Positions 10,077 through 20,802 of a stretch of DNA of 64,000 nucleotides are shown piece by piece. Source of the stretch: Poecilobothrus nobilitatus (Eukaryota > Arthropoda > Insecta > Diptera > Dolichopodidae); contig OX352772.1 in the NCBI GenBank assembly GCA_947095535.1, forward strand, positions 188,399,179-188,463,178, in the 5' to 3' direction. How positions within the stretch are numbered: position 1 is the first letter of the stretch; each line of letters begins with the position of its first letter. The translations under genes were made by a program, and so were the position numbers. Under the pieces are notes generated by a model. It ran no database searches. It was given only the letters and a program-made list of their open reading frames with translations, and had not been told where the DNA came from.

Positions 10077-10591
10077 TAGAAATCATTAACCAATATCTAA
10101 AATAAATAAAAAATTATATTCCAAATCAAGAATATGTTTAGTTTAGTTTATTTGCAGATATAATTATTTGTTTACAACCTTTTGATTCTTATTTACAGAG
10201 ATTAGGAGTCACATCCTAATGTGGATTGACCCTAAAATTTAAATGCGTACTTATGCACGGCGTCGTATCAAAAGCTTTATGCAATTACTGCATAATAAAA
10301 TGCAAGAAGAGCAGCACTTTATGATTTTTTCTGACAGAAAGTGGACGTGGAAAAGATATTAGATTGAGATAGATGTGTAAATTTAATTTAGAAGTGTAAA
10401 TCTAGTATAATAAAATTAATAATTATATAATTATTCAGAATAATAAAATTAATAATTATCTATAAAACCCTGAGTTTTATCATAACTGGCATAGTTTGTA
10501 GGATTCTGAGTACACAAAGCGTAAAAATAAAACACGTGTTTCGCGAAAATGTGGTGGATTTTCATCATTCGACTCAGAAAACTATAATATA
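10077..10591. other. No gene recognised
   Basis: AT-rich flank. A small perfect hairpin, TTAGGA-GTCACA-TCCTAA, lies near 10,202-10,220, and AATTAATAATTAT phrases repeat at 10,410-10,460. Neither strand gives a recognisable protein. Confidence 0.4.
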
Positions 10592-11280
10592 CCAATTTTA
10601 GTGTTAATTTTTGTACATTCGCGGGTTGCAAACGAATTTTCATGCCGTCGATTGCCATCTTAGTTCAATTAAACCAGCAATCTTAGCCCTTTGTGAAACA
10701 AGTCAGTAGCCACAATGATAACTTAAAGTTACCGATTACTCACTTATTTCACATTTCGTACCGAAAAGAGGTATCGCAATCTATATAAAAATGACGTCGC
10801 TTTCAACACACTTATAAAAAAATAAATGTTCTTGCCCAACTTTCCACTATATTTGGGTCAAAATTCTCGTTGAAAAGTAAGTCATACATTTCTGTTTCCT
10901 ATTCAGAAGAATTTATTGGCGGAAGATTTCAACATTCATAACAGGGACTGGCTTCATTTCTCTAGCAACACTTCTCCCGGTCAAAACTCAATTGGGAAAC
11001 AAGGTGAACTATTCTTCTCACTGTTCCATCTTTCTCAACTTGTTGAAGTTCCCATTAGGATCCTGGTGCTGATCATAGGGTCACCTCTTAGATCTGTCTC
11101 TCACCACAACTTGAAAAATATGTGATTTCAGTGGCAACCATGGCTAATTCCGACCATTGTATGGTTAATATAAGTTTCCGGGTAAGCCCAATCTCCAACC
11201 AGAGGTCCCCTCCTAAAAAATTAATTAGCAGGGCGCACCGTCTTCAGTCGATTTCTTTTCCCTAAAACCAAATTGCGCAT
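10592..11280 (+). pseudogene. Family A LINE endonuclease fragment
   Basis: In shifting frames the plus strand encodes an APE-type endonuclease: RGLQTNFHAVDCHLSS and AILALCET (10,622-10,700), HFVPKRGIAIYI (10,750-10,790), EDFNIHNRDWLHF (10,919-10,957), ELFFSLFHLSQLVEVP, and finally NSDHCMVNISFRV (about 11,147-11,185), the SDH motif at the end of the nuclease. It matches the minus-strand endonuclease at 44.15-44.8 kb. It stops before any RT sequence. Two decayed indels and stops make it non-functional. The next LINE starts about 20 bp further on in the opposite direction. Confidence 0.8.
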
Positions 11281-11297
11281 TATTGAAAAAATTTATT

Positions 11298-12490
11298 TTA
11301 TTTAAATATCCTACTATCCTTTTTTTTTACTAATTTTTCAAAGACTTTCCCTATTGATGGTAGCAAGAAAATCGGCTTATAATTATTGACCTGCTTGGAA
11401 TCTCCTTTCTTGAAAAGCGCACACTTCAAAGTGTGCAAAACCTGTGCACACTTCAAAGAATCTGGATAAATACCAGAAAGAATACTTGCATTAAAAATGT
11501 AAGCCAAAATATCAATGATATAGAAAGCTATACTTTTTAAAGTGAAAATAGAGATGTTATCATGACCACAAGAATAAGAGTTATTAAAATTAATGATTGC
11601 TTTTAAAATTTCAAAAGCAGATATAGATTCAAAAAAGAAACTACTGCCCTGCACGTTAACATCTTCATTAACTCGACTTCTAAAACTACATCAAGAATAA
11701 GTATAATTATCTGCAAAAGATGTGAAATGATCCTTTAAGGTATTTGCAACTTTAGTAAGATTGGAGATTATATTTTCATCCTTTCGCATCACAATAAAAT
11801 AATTTCTGTCCTTATTCCTATTAGTTATGTCATTTACAATTCCCCACGTGGCCTCTATGTGTCTCGAACTTATGTTTATAATAATCATTTCGACATTTTG
11901 GAATATTTTTCTTTAATTTCAAACATAATCTCGAATATTGTCTTTTCAACCTTAAATTGTTAGGTTGCTTGTAACATTTTATTCTTAACCTATTCTTTTT
12001 ATTAATTTGATTCATTAAGTAAGTGAAAGTAAATCACTAAGTAAACCAAAGTTCATACCTTCATCTTGTCATAATCAATAATTTTTTTATGATTCAAATT
12101 TGCATTCTTATTTTTAATTTTTTTATTAAAACTCTATAAGTAAACCAGTAATACAATGATTGCTAATTTTGAAATCAAAACAACCAATTTCAAAACTATC
12201 CTGGCCATAATTAGAAACTCTAAAATAAATATGGTCCAGACATTTACAAGATATGAGTCTTGTACGCTGATGAATAGCCAAATGTAATCCATGAGAAGCT
12301 AAAAAACCTTTATAATTATTAGATTCATCATTATCATTCAAAATATCGAAATTAAAATCACCCAAAATAATAAGATTTTTTGTATTAAATCGTTCGAAAA
12401 CCTCAGAAAATTCTGTAAAAAATGTGTTAAAGTTGTATTTAAGTAACCCATAAACACGAATGAAATATATCAGACGCTTAACTGATATAT
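11298..12490 (-). pseudogene. Decayed LINE: endonuclease end, linker and RT start
   Basis: Minus-strand remnant. 12,126-12,490 gives the second half of an APE endonuclease with LIILGDFNFDILND and CLDHIYFRV, ending in SNHCI where SDH is expected. 11,691-12,015 gives the lysine/arginine-rich linker in two overlapping frames (RLKRQYSRLCLKLKK, HIEATWGIVNDITN). 11,298-11,654 gives RT motifs GHDNISIFTLKSIA and NNYKPIFLLPSIGKVFEKL. A duplicated CTTTCAAAGTGTGCA-like stretch interrupts the RT near 11,420-11,450. The catalytic RT region is absent. Same jockey/I-like group as 0.15-1.57 kb and 24.2-25.3 kb. Confidence 0.8.
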
Positions 12491-12914
12491 TTAGTAGACG
12501 TGCTTAAGTAGACGTGCTAAATTTATTCTTAATTTTATTTTTAATTTGTTTTTTAACTTTAAAATAATAATATTAATAATACATTTTAATATTCTAACTA
12601 TTTATTAAGAAAAATAAAAAAAAAGAAGAAAAAAACTGTGTTGAACTCATTTTTATAAACTTGTAAACAGTGGTTTTGTAAAATTGAATAGCTTATTCAT
12701 CTTTTAAATTTTAACAAAAAATTTTTTTGTCTTTTTGTTAAACTTTGTTAAAAGAAAAAAATTATATTAGAATTAGCTTTTTTTAATTTACTTATTTACT
12801 TTTTTTTTAATTTATTGTTTATTCTGCTAGTGCTTTTGCTGAACACTTAGAACTCTTTTAAAATTGCCTTTTTTTTTTAAATTGTTAAAGTAAATAATAT
12901 TTTTATAATCAAAA
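12491..12914. other. AT-rich stretch, no gene
   Basis: It holds a twofold AGTAGACGTGCT(T)AA repeat at about 12,498-12,522 and long T and A runs. It may include the 5' UTR of the LINE whose ORF1 begins at 12,915, but nothing in the sequence fixes this. Confidence 0.4.
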
Positions 12915-14830
12915 ATGAATTTGGTTAAATGCAATAGTCAAGCTGCACAGTTTATGACGCAAAAATCGAAACTGTTACGTGCAGGAGTTTTTGTAAGAAG
13001 CGCTTCCACGGAGTTTGTTTAAACGCTCCTAGAATGTGGTATTCTGAATTTCTGGCGCAATACTTTGTATGTGACGAATGCTTGGATTATCACTCCAGCA
13101 TTAATATGTTATTGGATGAAGTTAAATTTTCGTTCAATAACATTAAAGATGAGTACACAGGACTTGCAGCAAGATGTAACGACACAATAGAATACAACTC
13201 CGCGTCATTTAATGAAATGGCTAAAGATTATGAAGCCCTCAATACTACCTTGCAAAACGTCACTAAAGCAGAATGATCATTTGAAGCAGAACGCAGTGTT
13301 CAATAAATATGAGTTTATCTCTGCATTAAATTCTACTAATGAATCTATCAAATCATTAACTAATGAGTTAAAATCATCTATTAACTCACAACTTTTTAAT
13401 TCAAAATTTATCGATACTACTACTGACGTTACAGAGAAATTTAATGAGCAGATAGGTTCATTAAGAAAAGAAATTTCGAATATGGGTATGAAACTAGATG
13501 CTAGTCTAAATACATCTTTTGATACATTTAAATACAACCATATGTACCTAAGTCGCAGCTCAAAAGATATTTGGACTCAGACTGATGAACCTTTCAACTA
13601 TAGTGCAGATCAGAATGCGTTTATTTTTAAACCAATAAACTACAATACAGTTAAAAATTCAAAAAATGTAACTCAGGCTGGTTGATCTTCTGAAACTATC
13701 TCATCTGCAGATTCAATTCAAGACTCACCTGAAACGTTTTCGAACCATGATATTTCTGATACTGCTTCAAAACCAAGCTTCGTAAACAATTCTTTATATA
13801 ATGAATTACTTCAGTGCAGTGCTGACATTACCAATTTATCTTCACCTAAACTGACACTATCAACAATAAAATTTCCACAAATTTCCGCATCTAATTCGAC
13901 ATCTTTGAGCTATACGCTGGATGAATTACCATCTGTAACTAACCCTTCTTCAATTAAAAAATGTTCTTCAAATGCTTCTAAATTGCCAACTAAGAAGGTT
14001 CAATTTTTACTTCCAAATGAAAAAGAAATTACTGCAGATCGTAAGCAGGCGTTAACTGAGGAAAAATCTAAACCGGATTCGGATCTCCTGTCACTGCACT
14101 TTACTAAATTTGCAGCTTACACAACTTCTAATTATCTCAGTAAATTTTTAAAGAATAAGTTTAATTTAAATACTGTAATAATAGTTAACATTACTCCTAA
14201 GAATCTTAGATTTAAACCGAAATAAAAATATTTGAAAGTTATGGTACCTCAATCCAAAGTTTGTGAAATAATAAATTACAAACGATGGAAAAAAGGTACT
14301 ATAATAAAGCTTTTTAAAGAAGAGTCTAATTCTAGTAGTAATACACCAAAATCTATTTCACATATTAATACTAGCTTAAACATTAACACAAACAATGATA
14401 ACATGCATTCTAAAACACTTCTTCTTAAACCTTTCGCTGTACCATTTAGTAATAAAGCTAAAAAGAAATTTCCAATTCAAAGTTCATTAACAGAAATTGC
14501 AAATATGCTCTGTCAAGATTCAGAGATGAGAGGATTCTCTACAACGTTAGACTTTTCCTAGCGTATTTACATAATGATTCGTATAACACCGTTATAGAAG
14601 ATAAAACTAGGACTCACCTGTCAGTTCTCATTCACAATGAGGGCTTGCGATCTAATTGTAAAGATTTATACGATCTTTATCTCAGATATCATAAAAATAT
14701 AGGCTTTTCTGTTAAAGAGGTCGAGACGGATCTTAAGGCTTATCTTAGTCATTGCAATAGCAACTACTACAATCATTTGAATCAATCACGTGAGAGTTAT
14801 AACAAGTTTTTTTGTCCAAACTCTAAGTAA
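12915..14830 (+). pseudogene. LINE ORF1 (PHD finger, coiled coil, nucleic-acid-binding end)
   Basis: A decayed first ORF upstream of the LINE ORF2 at 14,932. A PHD-like zinc finger opens it: MNLVKCN, then after a frame change C-x3-C-x4-FHGVC (TCRSFCKKRFHGVC, 12,977-13,020), then FVCDEC. A region rich in heptads follows (13,090-13,540) and is probably a coiled coil for trimerisation. A Ser/Thr/Pro-rich stretch precedes a C-terminal part with FNLNTVIIVNITPKN and KVMVPQSKVCEII-YKRWKKGT, like the gag-type CTD of these elements. At least three frameshifts (near 12,935, 13,260 and 13,690) and an in-frame TAA at 14,223 break it. It would bind LINE RNA with ORF2. ORF1 and ORF2 share strand and spacing, so this is one element. 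Confidence 0.75.
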
Positions 14831-14931
14831 TTACAAAAGTTTCAACCAAACTTCAAATCTCAACTCTTTATCTAACGTTACTTATTCTAAAAAAAACTTC
14901 TCAAACTTTTAACAACATAAACAACATTAAA

Positions 14932-17001
14932 ATGTTTTACCACAATTGTAGTGGAATGAGAGGCAAGCTCAAGAAGCTTTTTGTTGATGCCAAGTCGTGT
15001 AATTACAGTCTATTGGTTATAACTGAAACATGGCTCAACGATTCGTTTACAAACGAGGAAATTCTTGATGGTAATTGGTCCATATACAGAAAGGATCGTT
15101 ATTATCTATCTGCAAATTGTTCGCGAGGAGGTGGTGTTCTACTTGCTGTAAAGAATAACTTATCTAGTGTACCATTAATCACTGGTACACATCAATCTTT
15201 TGATCACCAATTTGTTAAAATAAAATTAGATACAAATAATTTATGCCTAGGTATTGTTTATTTCCTTCCGAACTCTGACATTTCCTCATATTCTGATTTC
15301 TATAGTGTATATCACAATATTATTTCAGGAATGCTTGAGGATGACTCAATTTTTGTGTTTGGCGATTTTAATCGTCCTTCTATTTCTTTTATTGTTGACG
15401 ATGCTGATAATTTATTATTACCGGTTAACTTTCATGACGAAATTGACTTCGGTCTTATTAGCGAGTTCTACGGTAACGATTTACAACAAATTATCAGTTA
15501 TCCTAATAGTAATAATAAGTGGTTAGATCTTGCATTTTCCAATGCATATGATAGAGTGTCGATTAAACTCGCTGATGATGTTGATAATGATGTTTTTTAC
15601 CAACTATGCTCATCATAACGCACTTATTTTCGAGTTCTCCACTTCTATCCCACTCTTGGCATAATCTTACAATAATGAAATTGTATACGATTTTTTTAAT
15701 GCTGACTATCAAAGTATTAATTACGCTTTGTCATTAATCACATGGGACGAACTTTTAGTTCAACAGGATGTCAATTTACTAATCTCTATCTTTTACTCTA
15801 ATCTGTTTCAAATTATTGATGCCTTTGTTCCTAAAATTCGCAAAAAGCATAAAACAACAGAACCATGGTTAGATAGAGATCTTAGGAACTTGAGAAATCG
15901 GCGCAATAAAATATAGAAAAAACTCAAACACCATCAAGCATCATGGGACGACTTATTGAATATGTATAAGCAACTTGCAATTGAATTTAAACAAAAAGCC
16001 AAGGCAGCATATGAAAACTATGTCACGGATATTGTCAACAAACTTGTTACTGATCCTAAAAAATTTTTTGATTTTGTTAACACAAAAGGGAAATTATTTG
16101 GGTACTCCAATCCAATGATGTCAAAAGACAATGTGGTTTCTGATTGCCCAAAAGAAATTTGTAACTTCTTTTCTGATAATTTTCAACAAGTTTATTGTCC
16201 AACAGTACCAGCTACCACTTCGACTAACTCCTTATCTAATAGCTCAAATTTGCTATTTACAGACGTGTATCTTTCTGAAAATGATACTCTTGAAGCAATT
16301 TTTAGCCTTTATATAAAAAAGGATGCTACTCCGGACTTAATTCCTCCAATCTTTTTACATAATTGCTCTCACAGTCTAATCTTCTCTCTTCATTTTATTT
16401 TCAATAAATCACTTTCAATTGGGATTTTAACACAAAAGTGGAAATCCTCCCACTTAACCCCTATTTTTAAAAAAGGGGATAGAGCATCGGTGGATAATTA
16501 TCGAGGTATAGCAATCCTCTCGATTATACCTAAATTCTTTGAAAAAATTGTCGTTGATAGAATTACTCCTATCATAAATGCAAAACTAAATGAACAACAA
16601 CATGGTTTCAGAAAAGGTCGTTCAACTACAACGAACCTGGTGGTTTATACATATGAAATCCTGAATCAAATGAAGAAAGGGTACCAAGTTGATGCAATTT
16701 ACACTGATTTTAGCAAAGCTTTCGATTGTGTAGATCACTTCACTTTGCTAAACAAACTATCAATTTTTGGCATTTCGGGTTCATTTCTTGAGTGGCTTAA
16801 TTTTTATCTTTCAGAAAAAATTCAAAATGTTAAATTTCAATGTATTATCCAACATGTATGTTTAATGTTTTTATTTCAGATCTTTCGGAATATCTAAGCA
16901 ATATACCTCACATTTCGTTTGCTGATGACCTAAAAATATATCAAGTAGTTAAAGATAATTCTGATGCAGCTGAACTTCAATCATGCTTATCAGTGTTACA
17001 A
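14932..17001 (+). pseudogene. LINE ORF2 first part (endonuclease and RT fingers/palm)
   Basis: It starts MFYHNCSGMRGKL at 14,932. The APE endonuclease shows LLVITETWLND (E of the active site), GGGVLLAVKN, LGIVYFLPNSD and FVFGDFNRPS. A linker with PWLDRDLRNLRNRRNK at 15,855-15,915 and YKQLAIEFKQKAKAAYENY follows. RT motifs are KKDATPDLIPP, LTPIFKKGDRASVDNYRGIAIL, QHGFRKGRSTTTNL and AIYTDFSKAFDCVD with the first catalytic Asp (about 16,705). Near 16,850 a deletion removes the PQG box and shifts frame, then ISFADDLKIYQ at 16,912-16,944 supplies the FADD box. Other stops lie at 15,616 and 15,914. The reading frame is then cut by the RTE-like insertion at 17,002 and resumes at 19,695. I/jockey-like clade. 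Confidence 0.85.
16992..17001. repeat. Target-site duplication AGTGTTACAA (left)
   Basis: AGTGTTACAA here and at 19,695-19,704 flank the minus-strand RTE-like LINE. Removing the insert with one copy joins the host LINE as LSVLQ-SWCMSNKLEL in one frame, which proves the insertion point. Confidence 0.9.
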
Positions 17002-19694
17002 GCTTTTTTTTTTTTTCCTGATACTCCACTAGGGAGCATAGGGCTTCCACTTGAAGTCTCCAATCTTCCCTGCTTAACGCTTTTTCTTCAATCATGTTCC
17101 AGGACAAATTGCATCTGCTTAATTCACTTAGGACAGTGCGCTTCCACGTAATTCTGGGTCTACCTCTAGCTCTAGAACCTCCTTGTGGATTCCAACATAG
17201 CGAAACTCTGTTTATGTCATTTTCATTTTTCCTCAATGTGTGCCCGATCCATTTCCACCTTCTCCTGGTTATTTGTTTTACTAGGGGTTCTTCATTTGTT
17301 AAGTTCCATAGATCTTGATTGCTGATTCTGTTCGGCCAGAAAATTCTGCATATGATTCTTAGGTGCTTATTTATGAAGACTTGCAGCTTATTCTTGATGG
17401 AGTTCGGTAGCAGCCATGACTCACTACCATATGTTAGAGTGGTTTTAACACAGGGGTTGCTTATGCTAATTTTTGTTCTTCTAGATATTTGGTTGCTGTT
17501 TCATAAAGACCGAAGTCTGCCAAATGCTGACCTTGCCTTACTGATTCTATTTTGTAGATCTTCCCTAGTACCACCTGTAGGAGTTATTATGCTACCGAGG
17601 TAACAGTATTTGTCTACGCTATCTATGTGTTGGCCTTCTAGCATGATGGGGGTGTTGTTTGGGCAGTGAATAAACATTGCCTTAGTTTTGTTAATGTTTA
17701 TTTCGAGCCCTCCATTTCGTGCCGCCTGCTGTAGAAGGTTCAGTTTCGACTGTGTTTCAGTTTGGCTGTGCGACAAGAGGCAGATGTCGTCAGCGTAGAC
17801 GAGATCAGAGAGATTCCTATCATGTGACCAATTGACGCCATTCCAGGTGTTACTGATTTCTCTCATTATGTCATCCAAGACTATTGTGAATAACAGTGGC
17901 GATAGAGGGCATCCTTGTTTGACTCCTGCATTCGTTGTGAATGGAGCGCTGATATTTCCACTATGCGATACCGAGAGTTTGGCGTTATCATAGAAAGCAC
18001 AAATTATATTCACGATTTTTCTTGGTATATTCCTGTTCACAAGGGCTTTCCATATGGCTTCTCTTTGTATAGAATCGAATGACTTCTTAAAGTCAACGAA
18101 GACCAGACACAGCGGTGATCGCCATTCGTGTGATTGCTCCACTATTATTCTTAATGTGTTGGCTTGATCGAGACAGTTTCTACCCGCTCTGAAGCCAGTT
18201 TGTTCGTTTCTTAACGTGTTCTGCACCTCTTCTTGGAGTCTATTCTGAATAATGTTTGTTACGATTTTATATGTCGTATTCAGTAATGTAATACCCTTCC
18301 AGTTGTTGAAATCAGAAAGATCACCATTCTTTGGAATTTTTATAATAATTCCTTTTTTCCATGATGATGGTATTGTTTCCGATGCCCAAGCGCTTGTTAT
18401 ATGTGGGTGCATGAGCTCTGCTGATGATTGTGGATCTGATTTTAGTATCTCACTTGGTAGACCATCGTCTCCTGCTGCCTTATTACTTTTCAATCTTAAG
18501 ATGGTGTCCTTAATCTCACGGATAGAAGGTGCTGAGCTGAGAATGGCGGTGTTTTCTTCACTGAAGTCATTGGTGGTTACTTCTCATTGAGGGCTGTGTG
18601 TCGGCTGAATGTTACTTATTTCCTCAAAGTGTTCTTTCCATCGCTGGGTTTGTTCTTGAATATCGGTTCTCTGCGATATCGGTTTGTAAGGCTACTTACG
18701 ATATTGTGTACTGATCTTATATCATTCTTGCCAGCTGCTGTTTCTGCTTCTCTAGCCATTTTCTCAATGTGTTTTCTCTTATCAGCCCTGGCTCCTTTCT
18801 TAACTAGTTTGCTCTGGGTCTGATACTGCTGCTTTAGCGAGATAGAGTTATCAGTATTCATTTGGTTCTTTAGTTGTTGCCTATGTTTGATCCGGTTCCA
18901 TGTATGGTCAGAGATCCATAGTTTTCTATTATTCTTACGTGTGCCTAGGACGTTTACTGATTTTTGTCGTATGGCTTTAGCTTTTTTTCTCATGACTGCT
19001 GCATGTTTTGTGATACAGTTTGCTGGATAGCCGTTATGATATTAGATTTTACTGCTGGGTTTCTGAGCTGGTCTAAGTTCAATTTGGCTTTGGGCTTCTG
19101 CATGTTGATAGTATTACGCCTTAGCCGAATCTTCAGGTCAGCTGTTATAAGATCATGGTCGCTCTGTATATCAGCACCTCTTCTATTCCTTACTTCTTGC
19201 AATGAGTTTTTCCATTTTCTACTCACGCATATATGGTCAATTTGGTTCTTTGTTCTACCACCAGGTGAGAGCCATGTGTATTTGTGTATATCTTTGTGGG
19301 GGAACAGTGTGCCTCCTATGACCAACTGATTGGTTTGACATAATTATACCAGTCTATCACCATTGTTGTTACGTATTCCCAGACCATGTTTCCCTATTGT
19401 GTTTTCTAGGTTGACGTTGTTGCTTCCAATTTGCGCGTTGAAATCACCCATCAGGATTACCAAATCGCCTCTGCTGATATCATTTAAAACACCGCTTAGT
19501 TGGCAATAGTAATCGTCTTTCTCGTCATCTTCTGCGCTTTCAGTTGGGGAGTAACATTGAATGACCGACACATGCCTGATTCTGCCGCGAAACCGAGCTG
19601 TAATAATTCTATCTGATACAGCTTTCCATGAGATTAGTGTATTAACTATGGTTTTCTCAATTAGTAAAAATTAGTAACTATGGCTTTCTCAATT
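17002..19694 (-). mobile_element. RTE-like LINE inserted into another LINE
   Basis: 2.69 kb element on the minus strand, bounded by the 10 bp duplication AGTGTTACAA. Its A-rich tail appears as poly(T) at 17,004-17,016. The 5' side is truncated inside the endonuclease. A local duplication of AGTAACTATGGNTTTCTCAATTAGT sits at its 5' edge (19,640-19,700). The coding part runs almost the full length with few stops, so it is younger than the host LINE. Confidence 0.9.
17018..19680 (-). pseudogene. RTE-like endonuclease-reverse transcriptase
   Basis: On the minus strand the endonuclease begins mid-domain with KTIVNTLISWKAVSDRII, then RHVSVIQCYSPT and LVILMGDFNAQIG, a TAA stop at 19,344, and TWLSPGGRTKNQIDHICV with SDHDLITADL. 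A frameshift in an A run near 18,990 leads into the basic linker, and a TGA follows near 18,590. The RT (17,501-18,493) has SNKAAGDDGLPSEILKSD, TGFRAGRNCLDQ, LVFVDFKKSFDSI (catalytic D134 of that frame), AGVKQGCPLSP and LVYADDICLL (YADD at 233-236). The C-terminal zone at 16,949-17,236 has GRPRITWKRTVLSEL and EALCS, typical of RTE-type insect endonuclease-RT proteins. Several frame breaks between 17,236 and 17,500 make it inactive. Confidence 0.85.
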
Positions 19695-20456
19695 AGTGTT
19701 ACAATCTTGGTGCATGTCAAATAAATTAGAACTCAACATACAGAAATGTAAGGTAATTAGCTTTACACGTAAACGGTCTTCTTTAATATATGACTACAAA
19801 TAGATATTGTAACTCTTGAAGGGGCTTTTAGCATTACTGATTTAGGTATTCTTCTCGATAATAAACTTAATTATAATCTTCACTATGACCTAATAGTTTC
19901 AAAGGCTAATAAAATGTTAGGTTTCATTAAGAGAAAAGCTAAAGAATTTAGCGACTTAGCTGTGACAAAATCTCTTTATTGTTCCCTAGTTTGATCTATC
20001 TTAGAATATGGTAACATTGTTTGGGATCCAGCCTTTGCACTTCATTCCAATAGAATCGAATCAGTTCAAAAGCAATTTCTTTTATTTGCATTAAGGAATC
20101 AATATAACCCTTTTGATTTAGCTAATCTACCTAGTTACACTAGAAGACTTAATTAATTAAACTTGCTTTCTTTATCTTTACGTAGACAACTATTGTCATC
20201 ATGCTTTACTTTTGATATTTTGAATAATAGTATTTCTATCCAATCTCTTAATAACAAGTTTAGACTTAACGATAGTAATAGGCAAACTAGAAATACTAAA
20301 TTTTTAATGGATTACAAACATAATAAGAGTACGGTCAATAGATATTGTACTACTTTTAACAAAATTAGTCATCTCTATTCTACATCAATCTCCAGAAATA
20401 CTTTTAAACACATTGTACAACTACATTTTTCCAATTTAATGACCTTAGATAATTAA
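19695..20456 (+). pseudogene. LINE ORF2 second part (RT thumb and C-terminus)
   Basis: Continuation of the ORF2 begun at 14,932. It opens SWCMSNKLELNIQKCKVISF, then LGILLDNKLNYNLHYDL and SKANKMLGFIKRKA, a TGA in place of R in SLV-SILEYGNIVW (19,995), RIESVQKQFLLFALR, LANLPSYTRRLN and a stop. The last frame (20,163-20,456) contains SLRRQLLSSCFTFDILNN and ends TLDN-stop. These are the usual C-terminal motifs of jockey/I-like ORF2. Separated from the first half only by the RTE-like insertion. Confidence 0.85.
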
Positions 20457-20802
20457 TTCTTACTTAAGCAAAAAAAATTTTTTTTTTTTTTAATTTTGAT
20501 ATAATTTTAAACATAGCACATTTATTGTATTGCATTATAATACAACTAATGTTTTTTTATTCAGATCATTTTTTTTTGTACATTTTATAAATCGTAATTT
20601 AATGCTTTTAAGTATTGTTAATAAAAAAAATTCATTTTTTTTTAATTTTACTTCTACGTAATAATAAGATATTTATTTACGTTTAATTTGCTACAAAAAA
20701 TATTACATAAAATGTTAAATTGATTGTCATTATATGTATGAACATATCTGTACAGATATATTTCATTTTTTTGTTAAATAAAGTTGTGGATGTAGTTTAA
20801 AT
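20457..20802. other. AT-rich, probably LINE 3' UTR
   Basis: Follows the ORF2 stop directly and has long A and T runs. No poly(A) tail end or duplication could be fixed before the next repeat starts at 20,803. Confidence 0.4.
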
